Of a DNA stretch of 64,000 nucleotides, positions 10,521 to 23,170 are shown one piece after another. Position 1 is the stretch's first letter. Every line of letters begins with the position of its first letter. Origin of the DNA: Eumeta japonica (taxonomy: Eukaryota > Arthropoda > Insecta > Lepidoptera > Psychidae); assembly GCA_005406025.1 (NCBI GenBank), contig BGZK01000712.1, positions 1 through 64,000 of the forward strand, in the 5' to 3' direction. Made by a program: the position numbers and the translations under genes. The notes beneath the pieces are model-generated. The model saw nothing but the letters and a program-made list of their open reading frames with translations, searched no databases and was not told where the DNA came from.

Positions 10521-13379
10521 TACATGCACTTTTTGATTTTTATAAGTTATACTTCTTATGGCGCATTAGGAAAATCTCATCAGAGCGTAAGAGTGTATTT
10601 TGAGCAGGGGACCGGACGTTGTAACGCCTATGAATTTGGTGCGATCTGAAGTTATTCAGAGTGGTATGCAATGAGCGTTTAATTTATCCAGTTTTAGTAT
10701 TTGATATATGTTCGAGATAAATTAGATTTCGATTATATATTACACGTTAAAAAATGAATAAGGCTGGAAATGAATTTCAACAAGAATAAACCACAGTGCC
10801 CTGCTCTTATAATATTTATTTGTAGCCATAAAATACTTTTCAAGTTTTTGAAAGTTATGTGAGTTTTTATATATCGACAACTTTTTTAATATCACGCTTT
10901 TGTCACAATAATGGAAAAATAACAAGTAAAATAAATTATGGGACGATTACACGTCATCAGAATCGTTCATCAGCAAAAATTCAAATATTTGATTCATATA
11001 TCAAATTGTGCCATTTGAGAAAAAAAATGAAAATGGTAAAATCGATACAAGTATTAAAATTTGGAAAAACTTGAATGTGAAAGACTACAATTAATAGATA
11101 AAAAAGGCACATGTTTCAATATAACCTTAAATTTTTAATAGAAATAAAATCTTGAAAGACACTATTGTTAAAAAATTCATAAGTACATCAAAGAATGATA
11201 TTAAAGAGGGGATCTTATAAGTTCAATGAAAAAGCTGTCTTCACAAAAATATAGTGGAGTTCTTTGAAAGCTCTGCAGACGGAACGAGGACGGCAGCTAA
11301 CAGGGCACGAGTCATCATTACTACTCGTTCTAACGGGTTTTATATTTAGTTGGCTTTTTCATGAATACATCGTTTTAACTGGGATTTTCGATCATTCGAC
11401 CCTAACAAATTTTTAAAATAACCAATAACGATAGCGTTGATTTTTTTTATTATATACGTTATAAGTAAATTTTGTTCAATAACCGATGTTAAAAAAATAA
11501 ATTGACTTTTTTTTTGTTCTTGCGAAGTTCTGATTCAACTTCCTGTGAAGTTGAACTGGGTTTATGGTAAGATTCGCAAATAAACAAAAATTAATGAGTG
11601 TGTATTAGTGTACACACGTAAGAAGTGAAACTTCTTTATGACATCATTTTTCGATAAATGATTTACTATTTACAACTTCACAGAAATTGGTTGAATAAAG
11701 CTAAATTAGATAAAGTTTATGCAAAAGGCTTTTATTATCATAGACATGGATACAAAAATAATACAATTATTTCACCTTTCTGCTACTAAGATTATAGCAT
11801 TTCATTAATTATAATAGAATTATTACTATTATTGGTGTCGTTATTATATATTTTTGTAATTAATGGCTTAACTCACTGATATTTACAATCAAAAACTAAG
11901 GTTAACCTGAAATAACCTTAAAAAAATGTAACTACTCAAAACGGGCCGCAAAATACATTGGAGACATTTACCAATCCCTACTCCGCTGGAGAAAGTATAC
12001 TTCAAATCACGCGTGGTAGGGATAAGAAAAAGATGGCGCGTAACGGAAAAATGTGACGCGTAACGAAAAAATGTTACACTAAATTTTTTTCCAACCCCGA
12101 TAAAGAAGTTTCACTTCAAAAATCTTTAAAAACTATTTTGTAAATAATTCCCCATGATTATAGTTATAGTATTTTGAAGGTGTAGATATATTGCAGGCAG
12201 AGTCGCCGCAATGTCCACACTTAATTAGTTGTCAAAAATATATTCGTTCCATAGTTTATGATTCCGACTACATCTTTAGAGTAATAAATTGCTGTAGTAA
12301 GCTGATTCAAAATATTCATAATGTGCGACAGCTATATATTACGGCCGCTGCATTAAATTTATGATCACGCACTCTTTTATATTTTAAACTATTATTTTGT
12401 ATTTCACTGTACATTGTACATACCTTATTAATATCTGAACCTTTACAAATCCAATAGCTACCCCAGATCGGTTTAAATCGGTACGTGGTAACATTTAAGG
12501 CGCAGGTAAGGACCCACATACATGCTCACATTCGCATCAAACACATTTTCCTTTTTTTAGCTTCGCCATAGATGTGTAAAAATACTCAGCCTTAAATGAA
12601 CAGTATTTTCACTATTACAACAGGTTTAATAGGTTTAATGCTAAGCTAACCAATGCGCTTGACCACAGAGATGTAGTGACTAAAGTACAGCTTTTTAATG
12701 GTATTACAGAAGGTGTTTCTCGGAAGACGTCTTTGATCCATAAGTGGACCGTAAAGCAGTTGTAGATGATAAAACACGAAAAAAAAAAAATTTTCGAGAT
12801 TTCGAGAATTATAACGAAAAACGTTAATAGCCTGTAACAGACATAGAATTTTTGCAATTAATAGACGCTTATTAAAAAGAATTAACTTGGCGAATAAAAG
12901 TAAAAAGGTACAGTAGCATCAAAAGCTAGCCTTGTCTTTTTTAAATAGGGTTCAAATCTATCTCTTGAAAAGAGATCGACTAACTTTGGTAAGTAGAGAA
13001 AATGAGTTATGAAATAGATCTCTAGCTGGAGATGTTTGAATTATGTCCCGAGCGAAACTTGGCACTAGACATTTAAATATTACCAACATTTTTTTTTACA
13101 TTCGAAAAACAGTACATAATGAATTTATAAGGGATTTCATTATTTTTATTACGTTCTGATTAAATAAAGTATAATAAAAAATCTATGACTAACCAAAATA
13201 ATTAGAGAAAAGATGATTAAAATGATTTCTCATCCTGTAAAAAAAGATTTTTTTTTATTATTAAGCTTCTATTGCTGCCCTATTAAAAAAAAGGTTTTAC
13301 ATGCATGCAATAGTGATAAAGATCAACGTATTTAATAACTTTGCAATACATTAATCGACATAACAATACTTATTTTAAG

Positions 13380-13860
13380 AACATAAAATCCTCAAAGACG
13401 TCAAAATTCGGCAGAGACGGTCAACGCCGAGAGGCAATCGGTCTCGGCAAACAGTGTCGACTGTAATATCAATCAGCGATCCATTGATAACAATAATTGC
13501 AGTATTGTTATGGCCCTTGGAAGCAATCAGGCCGCCCACTCGAACACAATTACAGGCGTCCGACTTCCGAGCCCTATTAACTTTGAATGAGAGCGTTGGC
13601 CATTTCATATTCAATTCTAATTTTGAATAGCCCCCCACCCCCCCTCGATCCGGCGGGACGTTAGCTCGTGAAATTGAATCGGGAGTAGGTATCTTCTTAA
13701 GGCGCTGCCCGAGTCGGTCCGGACAGGGTTACGGGGATTCCGAAAGCTACCCTCCTCCCCCCTCTCGCACCTTGTTTTGAGGGTAGACAAAGCAATCAAG
13801 ATTGACACGGCCTCCGTAATATGGACGCAACGGACGGACAAATCGGAGAGCGCTCAACAA
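13380..13860. other. Candidate conserved noncoding element with paired SOX-like sites
   Basis: This block has a balanced, complex composition unlike the neighbouring filler. At 13488-13495 and 13503-13510 the octamers TAACAATA and TATTGTTA form a perfect inverted pair with a 7-bp spacer. ACAAT/ATTGT is the core bound by SOX HMG proteins. Nearby ATCAATCA and CCATTGAT could be homeodomain or HMG sites. A C-run sits at 13630-13645. Open frames (13375-13638 and 13617-13841, minus) have no recognisable content. The regulatory role is inferred. Confidence 0.4.
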
Positions 13861-14599
13861 ACACGGAAGGTTTTTTTTTTATATAACTTTGTGCTCACCG
13901 GATTTCGGTTGAATAAAAAACTGTTTTTGAAAAACATACGGAATGGTCGTGAAGGTACACGAATTACAATTGACACAAAACTTTACATGTTTTTAATTAT
14001 CGACTAAATCACCTAATTAAAAAAAATTGGAAAGTTCGGTGATCGCTTTTTGAAAACCGACTTCTCATCAATGTCGACGTTTTATATTACAATATTACGA
14101 CAGTTTTTGTGATGATGTTTGTGTTTTGCACGTACGTGGGTGTAAATGCCCGTAAGTAAATACTGAACTTTTGAATTAACTAACCGATTTCGATCGTATT
14201 AAAGGTTATAATACAAAAGGATTTTAAAAGTTCAAAATTACTGAAAATTGGATTGTAATCAGTCAACTTTATTTTTATTAATCATCTAATATAAAAAAAT
14301 GAATATTTGTTTCTAAATATTGTATGCGCTGGTAAAACGACATACGATTGCGATAAAACTTTGTCAACTTAGTGCTTGCACTTGTAGGCATAGAAAAACT
14401 AGTATTTGTACACATCTTCGTCTACGTACTTATATTATTGAATTGAACCACTGAATCGATTCTAAAAATTCTTTCACTAATAAGAAGCTCCTTGAGTAAA
14501 ATAGACAACATATCTCCTTGGCTTTATTGGCATATTTATACTATTACAGCTTCTTAAAATTCTCTCACTTATAAAAAGCTATACTATTCCCAAATAATA

Positions 14600-15075
14600 T
14601 AGCCTGAATTTTATTTTGATACTAGGATCTAACTCAGATTTGTCCAAATCGGAATCCTTACCGGTAGCAGAATCTAAATAGAAGCGGAACGGAGAGCGGA
14701 AACACGGTCGAGACCTAGAGAAATCGAAATCGATAACGGGACTAAGGTTGTGGCGTTAAAATTAAAATCAATTTCGAGCACAACCGGAACCGGAATGAAG
14801 AGCACTACCGAATGCAGAACTGAAAATGGAGCCGGGACAGCGGACGGGATTAGAATCTGAATCTATTTTGACCTGAACCGGGTTCGTAATGAAAAGCGGC
14901 ACCGCTGTTGGAATCGGAAGTGAGACAAATTGGCGTCGAGAGTGAAACCGGGATTAGAATGAAGAACTGAATAGCCATCGAAATCATGATTAAAGTCATG
15001 ATCAGTCGATATACAAGAAGGGACTCATTCTATCTCCTCGCGGACGGAGCCGCGGGTGAAAGCTAGTCTGAAATA
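14600..15075 (-). mobile_element. Retrotransposon/SINE-type tail with degenerate GGAACCGGGATT-like array
   Basis: The right edge reads GCCGCGGGTGAAAGCTAGT, the inverse of the common insect tail ACTAGCTTTCACCCGCGGC. Inside, about 14690-14960 is purine-rich and built from loosely repeated units such as GAACCGGAACCGG, GGGATTAGAAT and GAATCGGAAG. A similar arrangement occurs at 62390-62640. The element lies on the minus strand; its left end is uncertain. Confidence 0.6.
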
Positions 15076-15439
15076 AAAATGAAAACGTTAATTGCGAATT
15101 AACTTTAATCAAGTGTTCAATCCTAAGAGACAATCGACTTTCACTCTCGAGAAATTTTAGAACGCCGTAAACCTAAACAAACTGATGATGAAAATAGGCA
15201 TCATAATATTTTAAACAATTTTACATACTATTTTTCTCTTCAAGCTCTAAAATATGTATGTTGGTAGATATATTTTACAATTTTATGAGCTCAATAAGAG
15301 CTGAATAAAAAGGGAGTTTTAGGGTTGGCCTCAAGGGTCAACCATATTTGAGACTTTTTTATTTGGAAGTAGTATTTAAAAACTGATACGGCAATATGTA
15401 TGAAAATATATTGCCATATCATATACAACTTTATAAAAC

Positions 15440-15642
15440 ACTAGCTGTCCCGCCCGTTTCGCTGGGTAATTTTAATTATAAATAAAATGGCGAAGGATTT
15501 ACGGAATTCGAAAAATGAGTAGCCTAGAACCATCTACAAATCATGCCGCATCGAATGGTCCCAGTCCCATATATATACGTTTAGTAGTTTTTACGTTATT
15601 GATGAACAAAGACAACCTATTTTCATTATTTATGTATAGATA
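15440..15642 (+). mobile_element. Retrotransposon 3' tail, copy 1 (about 205 bp)
   Basis: It starts ACTAGCTGTCCCGCCCGTTT and ends with TATGTATAGATA. It is over 90% similar by eye to 18753-18957 in the same orientation. Shared blocks include TGAGTAGCCTAGAACCATCT and ACGTTTAGTAGTTTT. No coding sequence is present, so this is a truncated tail or a SINE. Confidence 0.85.
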
Positions 15643-15934
15643 ATACAGAGATGTACTTAATGCAATAATATTTTAAAATCTTATTAAAATTTACTGGTTT
15701 ATACTCCGTATTTTGGGCTAGTAATAAATTTAGATAGCCTGTTATATGAAGCAGCCAACAAATTATTAGAAGCTCTTAACCTACTAAATTATGCCCTTCT
15801 TGTACAGTGATTATAATATATTCATCAAGAAAAAAATTACTATCGGTCGCTTAATAATATGAAGCAAAAAATACTAAATCCAACTGGATGAATATTAAAA
15901 TTTGTTTTTTGATCGAACATTATATATTAAAACA

Positions 15935-16088
15935 CTTGCCTGCAATATACATTATTAACATGCAACATGCAACCCACCGCTGACTTTTGAATCTGTTCTT
16001 CCACTACGAATACCTATCCCCATGGAAGAACAAACTCGAGACTTAGCAGTGGGTTGCAGACTGCATGTTAATAAACGTTGCAGGCAAG
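15935..16088. mobile_element. Fold-back (MITE-like) element
   Basis: The 154-bp segment is an imperfect palindrome. CTTGCCTGCAA, TATTAACATGCA, GCAACCCACCGCTGA and GTTCTTCCA on the left pair in mirror order with TGGAAGAAC, TTAGCAGTGGGTTGC, TGCATGTTAATA and TTGCAGGCAAG on the right. There is no open frame. It is consistent with a non-autonomous fold-back element. Confidence 0.75.
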
Positions 16089-16239
16089 CGTATAATTATG
16101 GGTTTTCGCGGATTAACACCTCATACAATAGAATACATGTTAATTTTCTTTTAATTATAAAAAAAAATATATTTCAACAAAACAATAGTTTTTAAGGGCG
16201 CGATAACAAGTTACTACTTAGTAGTATTGGCCGAGTTAA

Positions 16240-16360
16240 TGTTTAATACGGGTAAAATGCGGTTACCGCAGCTTTTAGTTGGGCTCGACGGGCGAGCGCT
16301 GCTCGCGCGCGCCGCCCGAGGGACCGCCGCCGCCCGCCCAACTTCCGGCTCTAACTTACT
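16240..16360. other. GC/CpG-rich intronic island
   Basis: This is a compact GC-rich block with CGACGGGCGAGCGCTGCTCG and GCCGCCGCCGCCCGCCC. No coding frame is supported. Confidence 0.4.
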
Positions 16361-17569
16361 TCTTGATTCACTCCCATAAACAAAAGTAATACATTAGCTA
16401 ACCAAATCGAGAGAAAATTGCTCTAGAATTTATGCAAACTCATTTTAACGCTATTGTCTTCCTCATTAATAAAATTCGAAAATCTTGATAAGATGCATTA
16501 CAGGTGTATTTACAAGTTTTATGAAAAGTTTTGAAGTCTTTTAGAAAAGCTTATTTTAATGAGCAATGTTATTGAATATTAGTGTTAAAATATTGGGAAA
16601 AAAATTGGTGACTCACTGATGTGGATAAATAATCCCCGATGCACCGAAAGTAACACAAATACACAAGTGGAGTGTAGATTGAAGCGCAAACGAGAAATTA
16701 CGAAAATATAGAGCCAGGTGATATTCATGTAACATTTGTACATTCAGAAACGGGACTGGGAATAGGAATAGGAAATTATAGGTACTATTATATACCAATA
16801 AATATTTTGGGAAAGTGTAAGTGACTCTTTTCTAATTTCGTTTTTCTCTTTTTCTTCGCTTGATTCAGTGCTTTCAGTCCTAGTTTCTTGAAGTCGACAG
16901 TGTTCGTCGCAGTTTGGTTAATTTCTACATTGTTATACCATCCTGTTGTAGTAGCTGAAGTTTTGTCTAAAGGCGCCCTGTCTCATGTACAACAATTACC
17001 TATGTGTCGCTTCTTTCTCTAGCTGTAAGCTTTAGAGCAGTGTTTAAATTATTCGTTAGTTTTATATAAAAAAAAAAACTATAAAATCATCACGATGAAA
17101 GATGGTTCTATTGTGTGCTTTTTTACGTCACTAAAGTAGAATTTTAAACGTAACATATTACATGAAAATAGGTACACCATTTAAGTAATTAATCAAAATA
17201 GTATTGCAGTATATGAATAATTTATTGAACACTAAAGAAGATACAATTTTTGTGGCTGATAACATAGGGAATAGTAATATTGCGTGCGATATAAATTTCA
17301 TTTTTCGTTGTTTATACAACGTTTATTAAACTATCAAAATGGCGATAAAATTCTATTACCAAATAAGTATTTGTATTTGTGAAAAATTATTTATTGAGGT
17401 ATTGCCTTACAGACGAATATGTTTTGTATAAGTCAATTGTTTTCAAATTACAATGGAAACAATAATTAACAATATCAAAGCGAAAACATAACGATTTTAT
17501 GAAGTGATTTGTTTTTAAGATCTCATCTCTCGTGTTCAATACATAAAATTATCATAAAATTATGAAACA

Positions 17570-18010
17570 CACGCTTCAACAGCGGCGCGAGCCGATTAAC
17601 CGCGAAATTCCGCAGCCGAATTTCGCGTTCAGTACAATCTGTCATGCATATTGCTTTCGGTGGATTATCAAAGGCCGTTTGTCGGCATAATTGCGGTGTT
17701 TACAGTGACGTGGGCGCCGCGCGTCGCTATTCAATCGGTTATAGCCGAAGTGAGCGATTGATTATGCCCGCCGCACACTACCCGGCTCGGCCCGTCGACG
17801 GGCGGACGACTAACTCATTTACGGTTTGACAATGAGGGATATCATTTCGCGGATGATAAGGAACAATAGTCTGTACAGTCGGCCGATAAACAACGGAGCG
17901 GCGGTCCGCTCATGCGGACCGGCCGTGACGTGTAACGTAATCGACGATGCGATTCGCCGATCGTCCCTTTCGGCACTTCGCTTATTGGTGGATATGATGA
18001 CAATGTACAT
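17570..18010. other. GC/CpG-rich intronic island with small palindromes
   Basis: It is rich in CpG and in short palindromes, including a perfect 8-bp hairpin CGGTCCGC-TCAT-GCGGACCG at 17902-17921. Repeated CGATTG/CAATCG and ACGTGTAACGTAA strings suggest factor-binding sites. The frame 17826-18140 has no domain match. It is a candidate enhancer or alternative promoter region. Confidence 0.4.
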
Positions 18011-18752
18011 ATGTATACTCGCTGGGATTAATATTCTCAAACTATTATCTAGATTATTACTAGTCTATAAGAAGTTCGAGCGTGAACATTTTGTGTCGAC
18101 GTTGGCGGAAGGGAGGGTATTGTTTTATTTTCCTGTATAATATTGACTAGCATTGAATAATAAACATCGCGCGCCTATCCAATATTTAATTATAATTAGT
18201 TGTAATATTTTTTTAACTTATAAAAGTGTATTACTGTTAGTTATACCGTTTTTATGGAATACAGTAAACAATAGAAAGAAAGTACCAACACAAGGTATTG
18301 CATTCTGTTACTCCCCTAAACATGGACATCCAAATCGACCATTTACTCAGCCTTAAGAGTCGGAGGCAATAAGCAAACACTTATGACACAATAGTGCAGT
18401 AATAAAAAAAATGTGGAGAGAATCAGTATTTTCTAATTGTTTCCTTTGGTATCGAACAGTACTGTACCGCGTGCTCCTGAATTCTTTATGTTCTTTAAAG
18501 ATCTAAGTAGTCTTTTTCAAGTTAAACAATTTTATTTCTAGAAGTTTTAAGGGGGCATGAATAACTTACGAAAATACTTACTAAACTGTTCCAACTAACT
18601 AAACTATTCACTAGATTCGACAAATAAAAATAAATTCGAAAAAAAAAGGGAAAATATTTAGTGTGAAAATAACTATCATAGGTACACGAAAAGATACGAA
18701 ATCATAAAGGCACATTATGTATACAGGCTTGTCAATTAGCATTATATATTAC

Positions 18753-18957
18753 ACTAGCTGTCCCGCCCGATTCGCTGGGTAATTTTTATTTTATAAATAG
18801 AATGGCGAAGGATTTACGGAATTCGAAAAATGAGTAGCCTAGAACCATCTACAAATCATTCCGCATCGAATGGTCCCAGTCCCATGTCTATACGTTTAGT
18901 AGTTTTCACGTCATTGGCGAACAAAGACAAACTATTTTCATTATATATGTATAGATT
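18753..18957 (+). mobile_element. Retrotransposon 3' tail, copy 2
   Basis: This is a near-identical partner of 15440-15642 in the same orientation, 3.3 kb away. It shares the CTAGCTGTCCCGCCCG start and the TATGTATAGAT end. Differences are scattered single bases, so the copies are independent insertions or a segmental duplicate of the tail only. Confidence 0.85.
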
Positions 18958-20514
18958 ATATATATTAACTGTTTATTACTTCACAAGGATCTGATAATTT
19001 TTAAATTTATAGGTTTCCATCACTAGTTTAAGAACAAAGTATATTCAATTTGCGAAGGACTAGATACTTGAGTTCCTGGATAACGTAGGAGATTAAGGGC
19101 GCGCACAGTATATAGATTTGTTTATTTTTTTTACATTATTAAAAATAAAACAAACATTAAATAAACAAAATCAAGATGTGAAGCATTTTTTTTTCTAATT
19201 TAAACTAATCTAAAATAATCAATATTAAACACATAATACGACATATACACTTATGTTAATTTATTTGGTGAGATCATTCATCCTTCGAACCAGGAGGCAT
19301 TGGATGTCCTGACCATGGGAGACTAAATCAATGAGTTTTGTACTTCAGTCAAATAATACTACATTGTTCACACAATCATCATATTGATAAGTACGGTCAT
19401 TGATTCTCTAACCAGCACTAGACCAGTATGGATGGATAAGTTCCTCAAGTTGGAACATTAATCCATAATTGTTTAGAAGTTTTAATGCAATACTCTTAAA
19501 GTCTATTTAATGAAGCTCAATTCAAAATTTGCAGAGATAAATTTCTAGTTTCGCAATATGTGAAACGAAACAAAAATTAAATAGAAGCGTTGAACCATTC
19601 GAAAGCTTTTAAAGAGTCCGCAAAAAAAAATATTGAAGCTTATTAGAGGAACGGCTTGCTTGAGAGACACTTAATGAAAGCGCTGTACTGTTTAAAGGGC
19701 GTATACTCTGGTCGACTGCAATAAAAAAGCTACACAAATTGGCTGCTCGCTTACATAACTTTAATTCGGTTGTTTTAAAAATGTCAAGTCCTGTAATGAG
19801 ATATTTGCATAAAATAATACTAAATGAAATTATTAATATTACTATATAAAAATATATGAAAAGCCCTTCTGTTTAAACTTGACAAATTGTTACGCTTTTG
19901 TAATGTTGTGCATACTGTATATAATGTGTGCATTTTTTCCCCACTATTTACTAAACAAATTTAATATAATTTCTTACAATCTATAATAGCATTGGATTTT
20001 ATATATCGAGCATCAAAATACAGACCACATATAATATTTTTTTCTATTTTTCTTTCTACATTTAAGACATATTTCTAAAAAAATAAGTTTAAAAAAATAA
20101 TACTGACAACGATAAAAAGTTACTTTTCCCTTAACCCACACGGGTTTGCTTGTTTTCTAGGAGGAAATGATTCGTTTCCGCTTATATTATATTACAGTAC
20201 TGATGCCAGGAATAACTTCTTGAAAACTACTTTTTTCTTTTTTTATGGGGCACGTGCGATTCTAACAACATTCCGAAGACTTTATTGTAGAAGTTCATTG
20301 TTACTGAAAAAAAATCAACAATTTATTTTCGCGTCTACCTCCTTTTTTTTGTTTCAGATATAACTGGTGAGTTACATTTCCCAAAAAAAGGTACTTCAAA
20401 TTTTTCATTTTCCGCTATTTCAATTCTGAAGTCATAGAACTAGTGAATGATTAGTATTGAAACTAAATCATTTTGACTACATATTGGTATATCTATCAAC
20501 ATATATGAAATTTA

Positions 20515-20635
20515 GTAGCGGTCACCAGTACGCTTCGCTGGGCTTTAAAATTATGGTTGCACAAAATTCAAATGATAAATAGCCTAAAACAAACTAAAAA
20601 CGTTCAGTAGTTTTTATAACTGAAGATATAGAAAA
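20515..20635 (+). mobile_element. Diverged copy of the CTAGCTGTCCC tail
   Basis: It retains CTTCGCTGGG, AAATAGCCTA and ACGTTCAGTAGTTTTTATAA in the same order as the two tails upstream, with deletions. It is an older member of the same group. Confidence 0.55.
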
Positions 20636-20919
20636 CGATGAGCGATTTGTATTTCAATCATGTTCAAGATCTGTGTGTCAGGTTTTTTGCTTGTATAAAA
20701 CGTCCGTGAGGGCGCTGTGCAAATTATATTGAAAAATGGACAGTCGTGGTTTCGGTCAAAAACTTTCCTCTGATGTACATTTTTTAAAGTCGTTGCATTG
20801 CTCCCAATATCGCAAGTCCATCCCTGTTCGAGATCGACATATATTAAAAAAAAAAAACCTTTTAAAAAATATTAGAATACGTTTAATGAATATTCATTCT
20901 ATATGAATCCAGCAAGTTC

Positions 20920-21310
20920 TCGCGCCCCTTAAAATAAACAAAAATCGACGACGAAAACCGTTTCGCCGTGATTTACATAAAACGAACTCGGCGAATAAAG
21001 CCGCGAAGTGTATCAAATAATATAATAATTAACGTCGTCGAAGAGGCCGGGGCGGCGTCGCTCTCCTTAGCCGAATATCGCGTGTGATTTTAACATAAAT
21101 TTTATTCCATGCGGGAAATTGATCGGGCCATGATGACATAATTTCATTTGTACCTACTCCCGCCGAGCCGCACAAAGGAAGGGAGCCGTCATAGACGATA
21201 AGAAACGACGCGGCGCCAGAGTAAATATTTTACGCGATGACTAAATTAATGGAACAATAATAGGGTGAGCATGCTGCCGCGCGGGCGGGGAATGTCGGTG
21301 GCTATTTGTA
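20920..21310. other. GC/CpG-rich candidate conserved element
   Basis: A 390-bp block mixes CpG-rich strings (GAGGCCGGGGCGGCGTCGC; CTGCCGCGCGGGCGGGG) with AT-rich motif-like strings such as CCATGATGACATAATT and ATTAATGGAACAATAATAGG. No frame of length runs through it. The composition resembles a conserved intronic enhancer. Confidence 0.4.
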
Positions 21311-22464
21311 AATGTTCTCTGAGAGTCGATAAGAATTTTGTGGTTGTTCGTAACAGATATGTGAGCACAAATTGTTCTTTTAATAATTTGTACAATATCA
21401 TTAGATTATAGGCGTTCAATTGCATGTCAAATGTATATTATGTAGAATCTCTTTCCAATCAGGTATAAAACTTTTTTTTGTTCGTTTCTTTATTCATTTA
21501 TAGTTGTGTTTAAAGCGAATAACACTAAATGGCTTTAATGCGATTCCCGTTTTCGTAATTTTGAGAATCTATATTCGTATTTTTTTTTTGTTTAAGCTCT
21601 ACAATTTGAAAGATAAAGAGAAAATTTTATATTCAATATTCGGATGTTTTCTTCTAGACTTTTCACAAATAAAACCATAAAACAATCTGTTCAGAAAAAC
21701 GAGGGATTTCATTTCCCATCTAAACCACGTGACAAAAAAAAGTTGTTTAATTTTATGATTTTTCCCTCATAATCAAAATTCCCTTGCTTACGCCTTATAT
21801 CAGTGATTGGATCAATTGAATCTGATTTTAAACCAAGTTTTATCATTTTTCAACCGTATAATCGAAGAAAATAGGCTGGACAGAGAGACAGACAGACAGA
21901 AACAAGGTCACAGTAAGGGTTCTGTTTTTTCATCGAATGCCGGTACGAAGCTCCAAAAAATTGCGTATCTTCAAACGTCGGAAGCGCTGGGAACGCTTTC
22001 CTTCGTCAAAATTTCGTCTTTCTTTTATTGTACTGCGTCAATACATAACTTGGCAAGATATTTAACATCTATATACAGTTATTTACCCCATCACTAATGG
22101 GGTAACGTCAGTGATCGGTTACAGTTAAATTAAACTAATTAAATGACTTCATTAAGACTCGATTATTCCAATAAACGGTGTTCAATTACGGGACACCGCC
22201 TCGGCCTGCGTTCGTTAGAAGTAAATATCGAATTGCGTTTGTATCGCCCTTCTACAGACTAAGTTTCTAACACTTGAAATTTTGAGTAATGGATAGATCA
22301 CTCTAAATGTACAACCAAATGTATTCTTTTATATTCTACGTTTTATCCTAAAGATTTGTGGTTAATGTCAATAAATAAATTATAATTCTATATTTTAAAG
22401 GTAGAATAAATATCAGAGACTAAAAATTGTTTTATTATCTGGTTCTTCTATTTGTTACTTCGTC

Positions 22465-22545
22465 CCATGTGGAAATCTATAGTCTGTGCCCATCCTTCTG
22501 GGAAATAGGCTTAAGTTTATGTATTATAATTATTATATTTTAATA
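22465..22545 (+). mobile_element. Retrotransposon fragment
   Basis: The string CCATCCTTCTGGGAAATAGG then CTTAAGTTTATGTATTATAA resembles a common lepidopteran LINE tail with TGGGATATAGGCGTGATGTT. It is short and truncated. The assignment rests on memory of the motif. Confidence 0.35.
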
Positions 22546-23029
22546 AAAAATAACTCGTTATGATGATTTATTTTCACAGATATAAATTTAATTCCATTTC
22601 AAATGAAAACGAAGATTTCTAGTTAAATAACTTTCCAGCTAATGTGTATAGATAAAATGACTTCTTATCTTGTCTAGCAAAATAACGATGAAAATTGAGA
22701 GTCAAATAGCATTTTTTAATTTTTGAAATTCTTCATTCATTCTTAATAATGATATGGCATAATTTGAATATCACATATAATTGTCAAATCTTTCAACCTT
22801 TACAATTTTTCATCGTAATTAAAATTTACGTATTCAAAAGAATTAATTTTTATGAACCATGTCGACTGTAAAGACGGACTATGTTGTATTATGTTAAAAA
22901 ATATAGAGTTGTGTTGCGTTAGGCAGCGAAGAGAATTACTAAGTTGCATGAAGTATTTCTGAAAATTAAAATCATCAGGGAGGAAAAATAAGAGTAGTAA
23001 TCTTTTTAATGTAAAAATTAAAACGTTTC

Positions 23030-23170
23030 ATAGAATAAGTTGGGCGAAGAAAGTGCGGCTGGCATTTAGCGTCAACCGGTGCGACAATGGCGCGCTAATT
23101 ATGACGAAGTGGGCGCCACAGTCGCTAGTTTGATTAAATAATGTAAACGCCGACGACTTCCTCTCTTTCT
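23030..23170. other. GC-richer candidate conserved element
   Basis: It is a short complex block including GGCGCGCTAATTATGACG and GTGGGCGCCACAGTCGC. It has homeodomain-like TAATTA and a GGCGCC palindrome. No coding sequence is seen. Confidence 0.3.
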
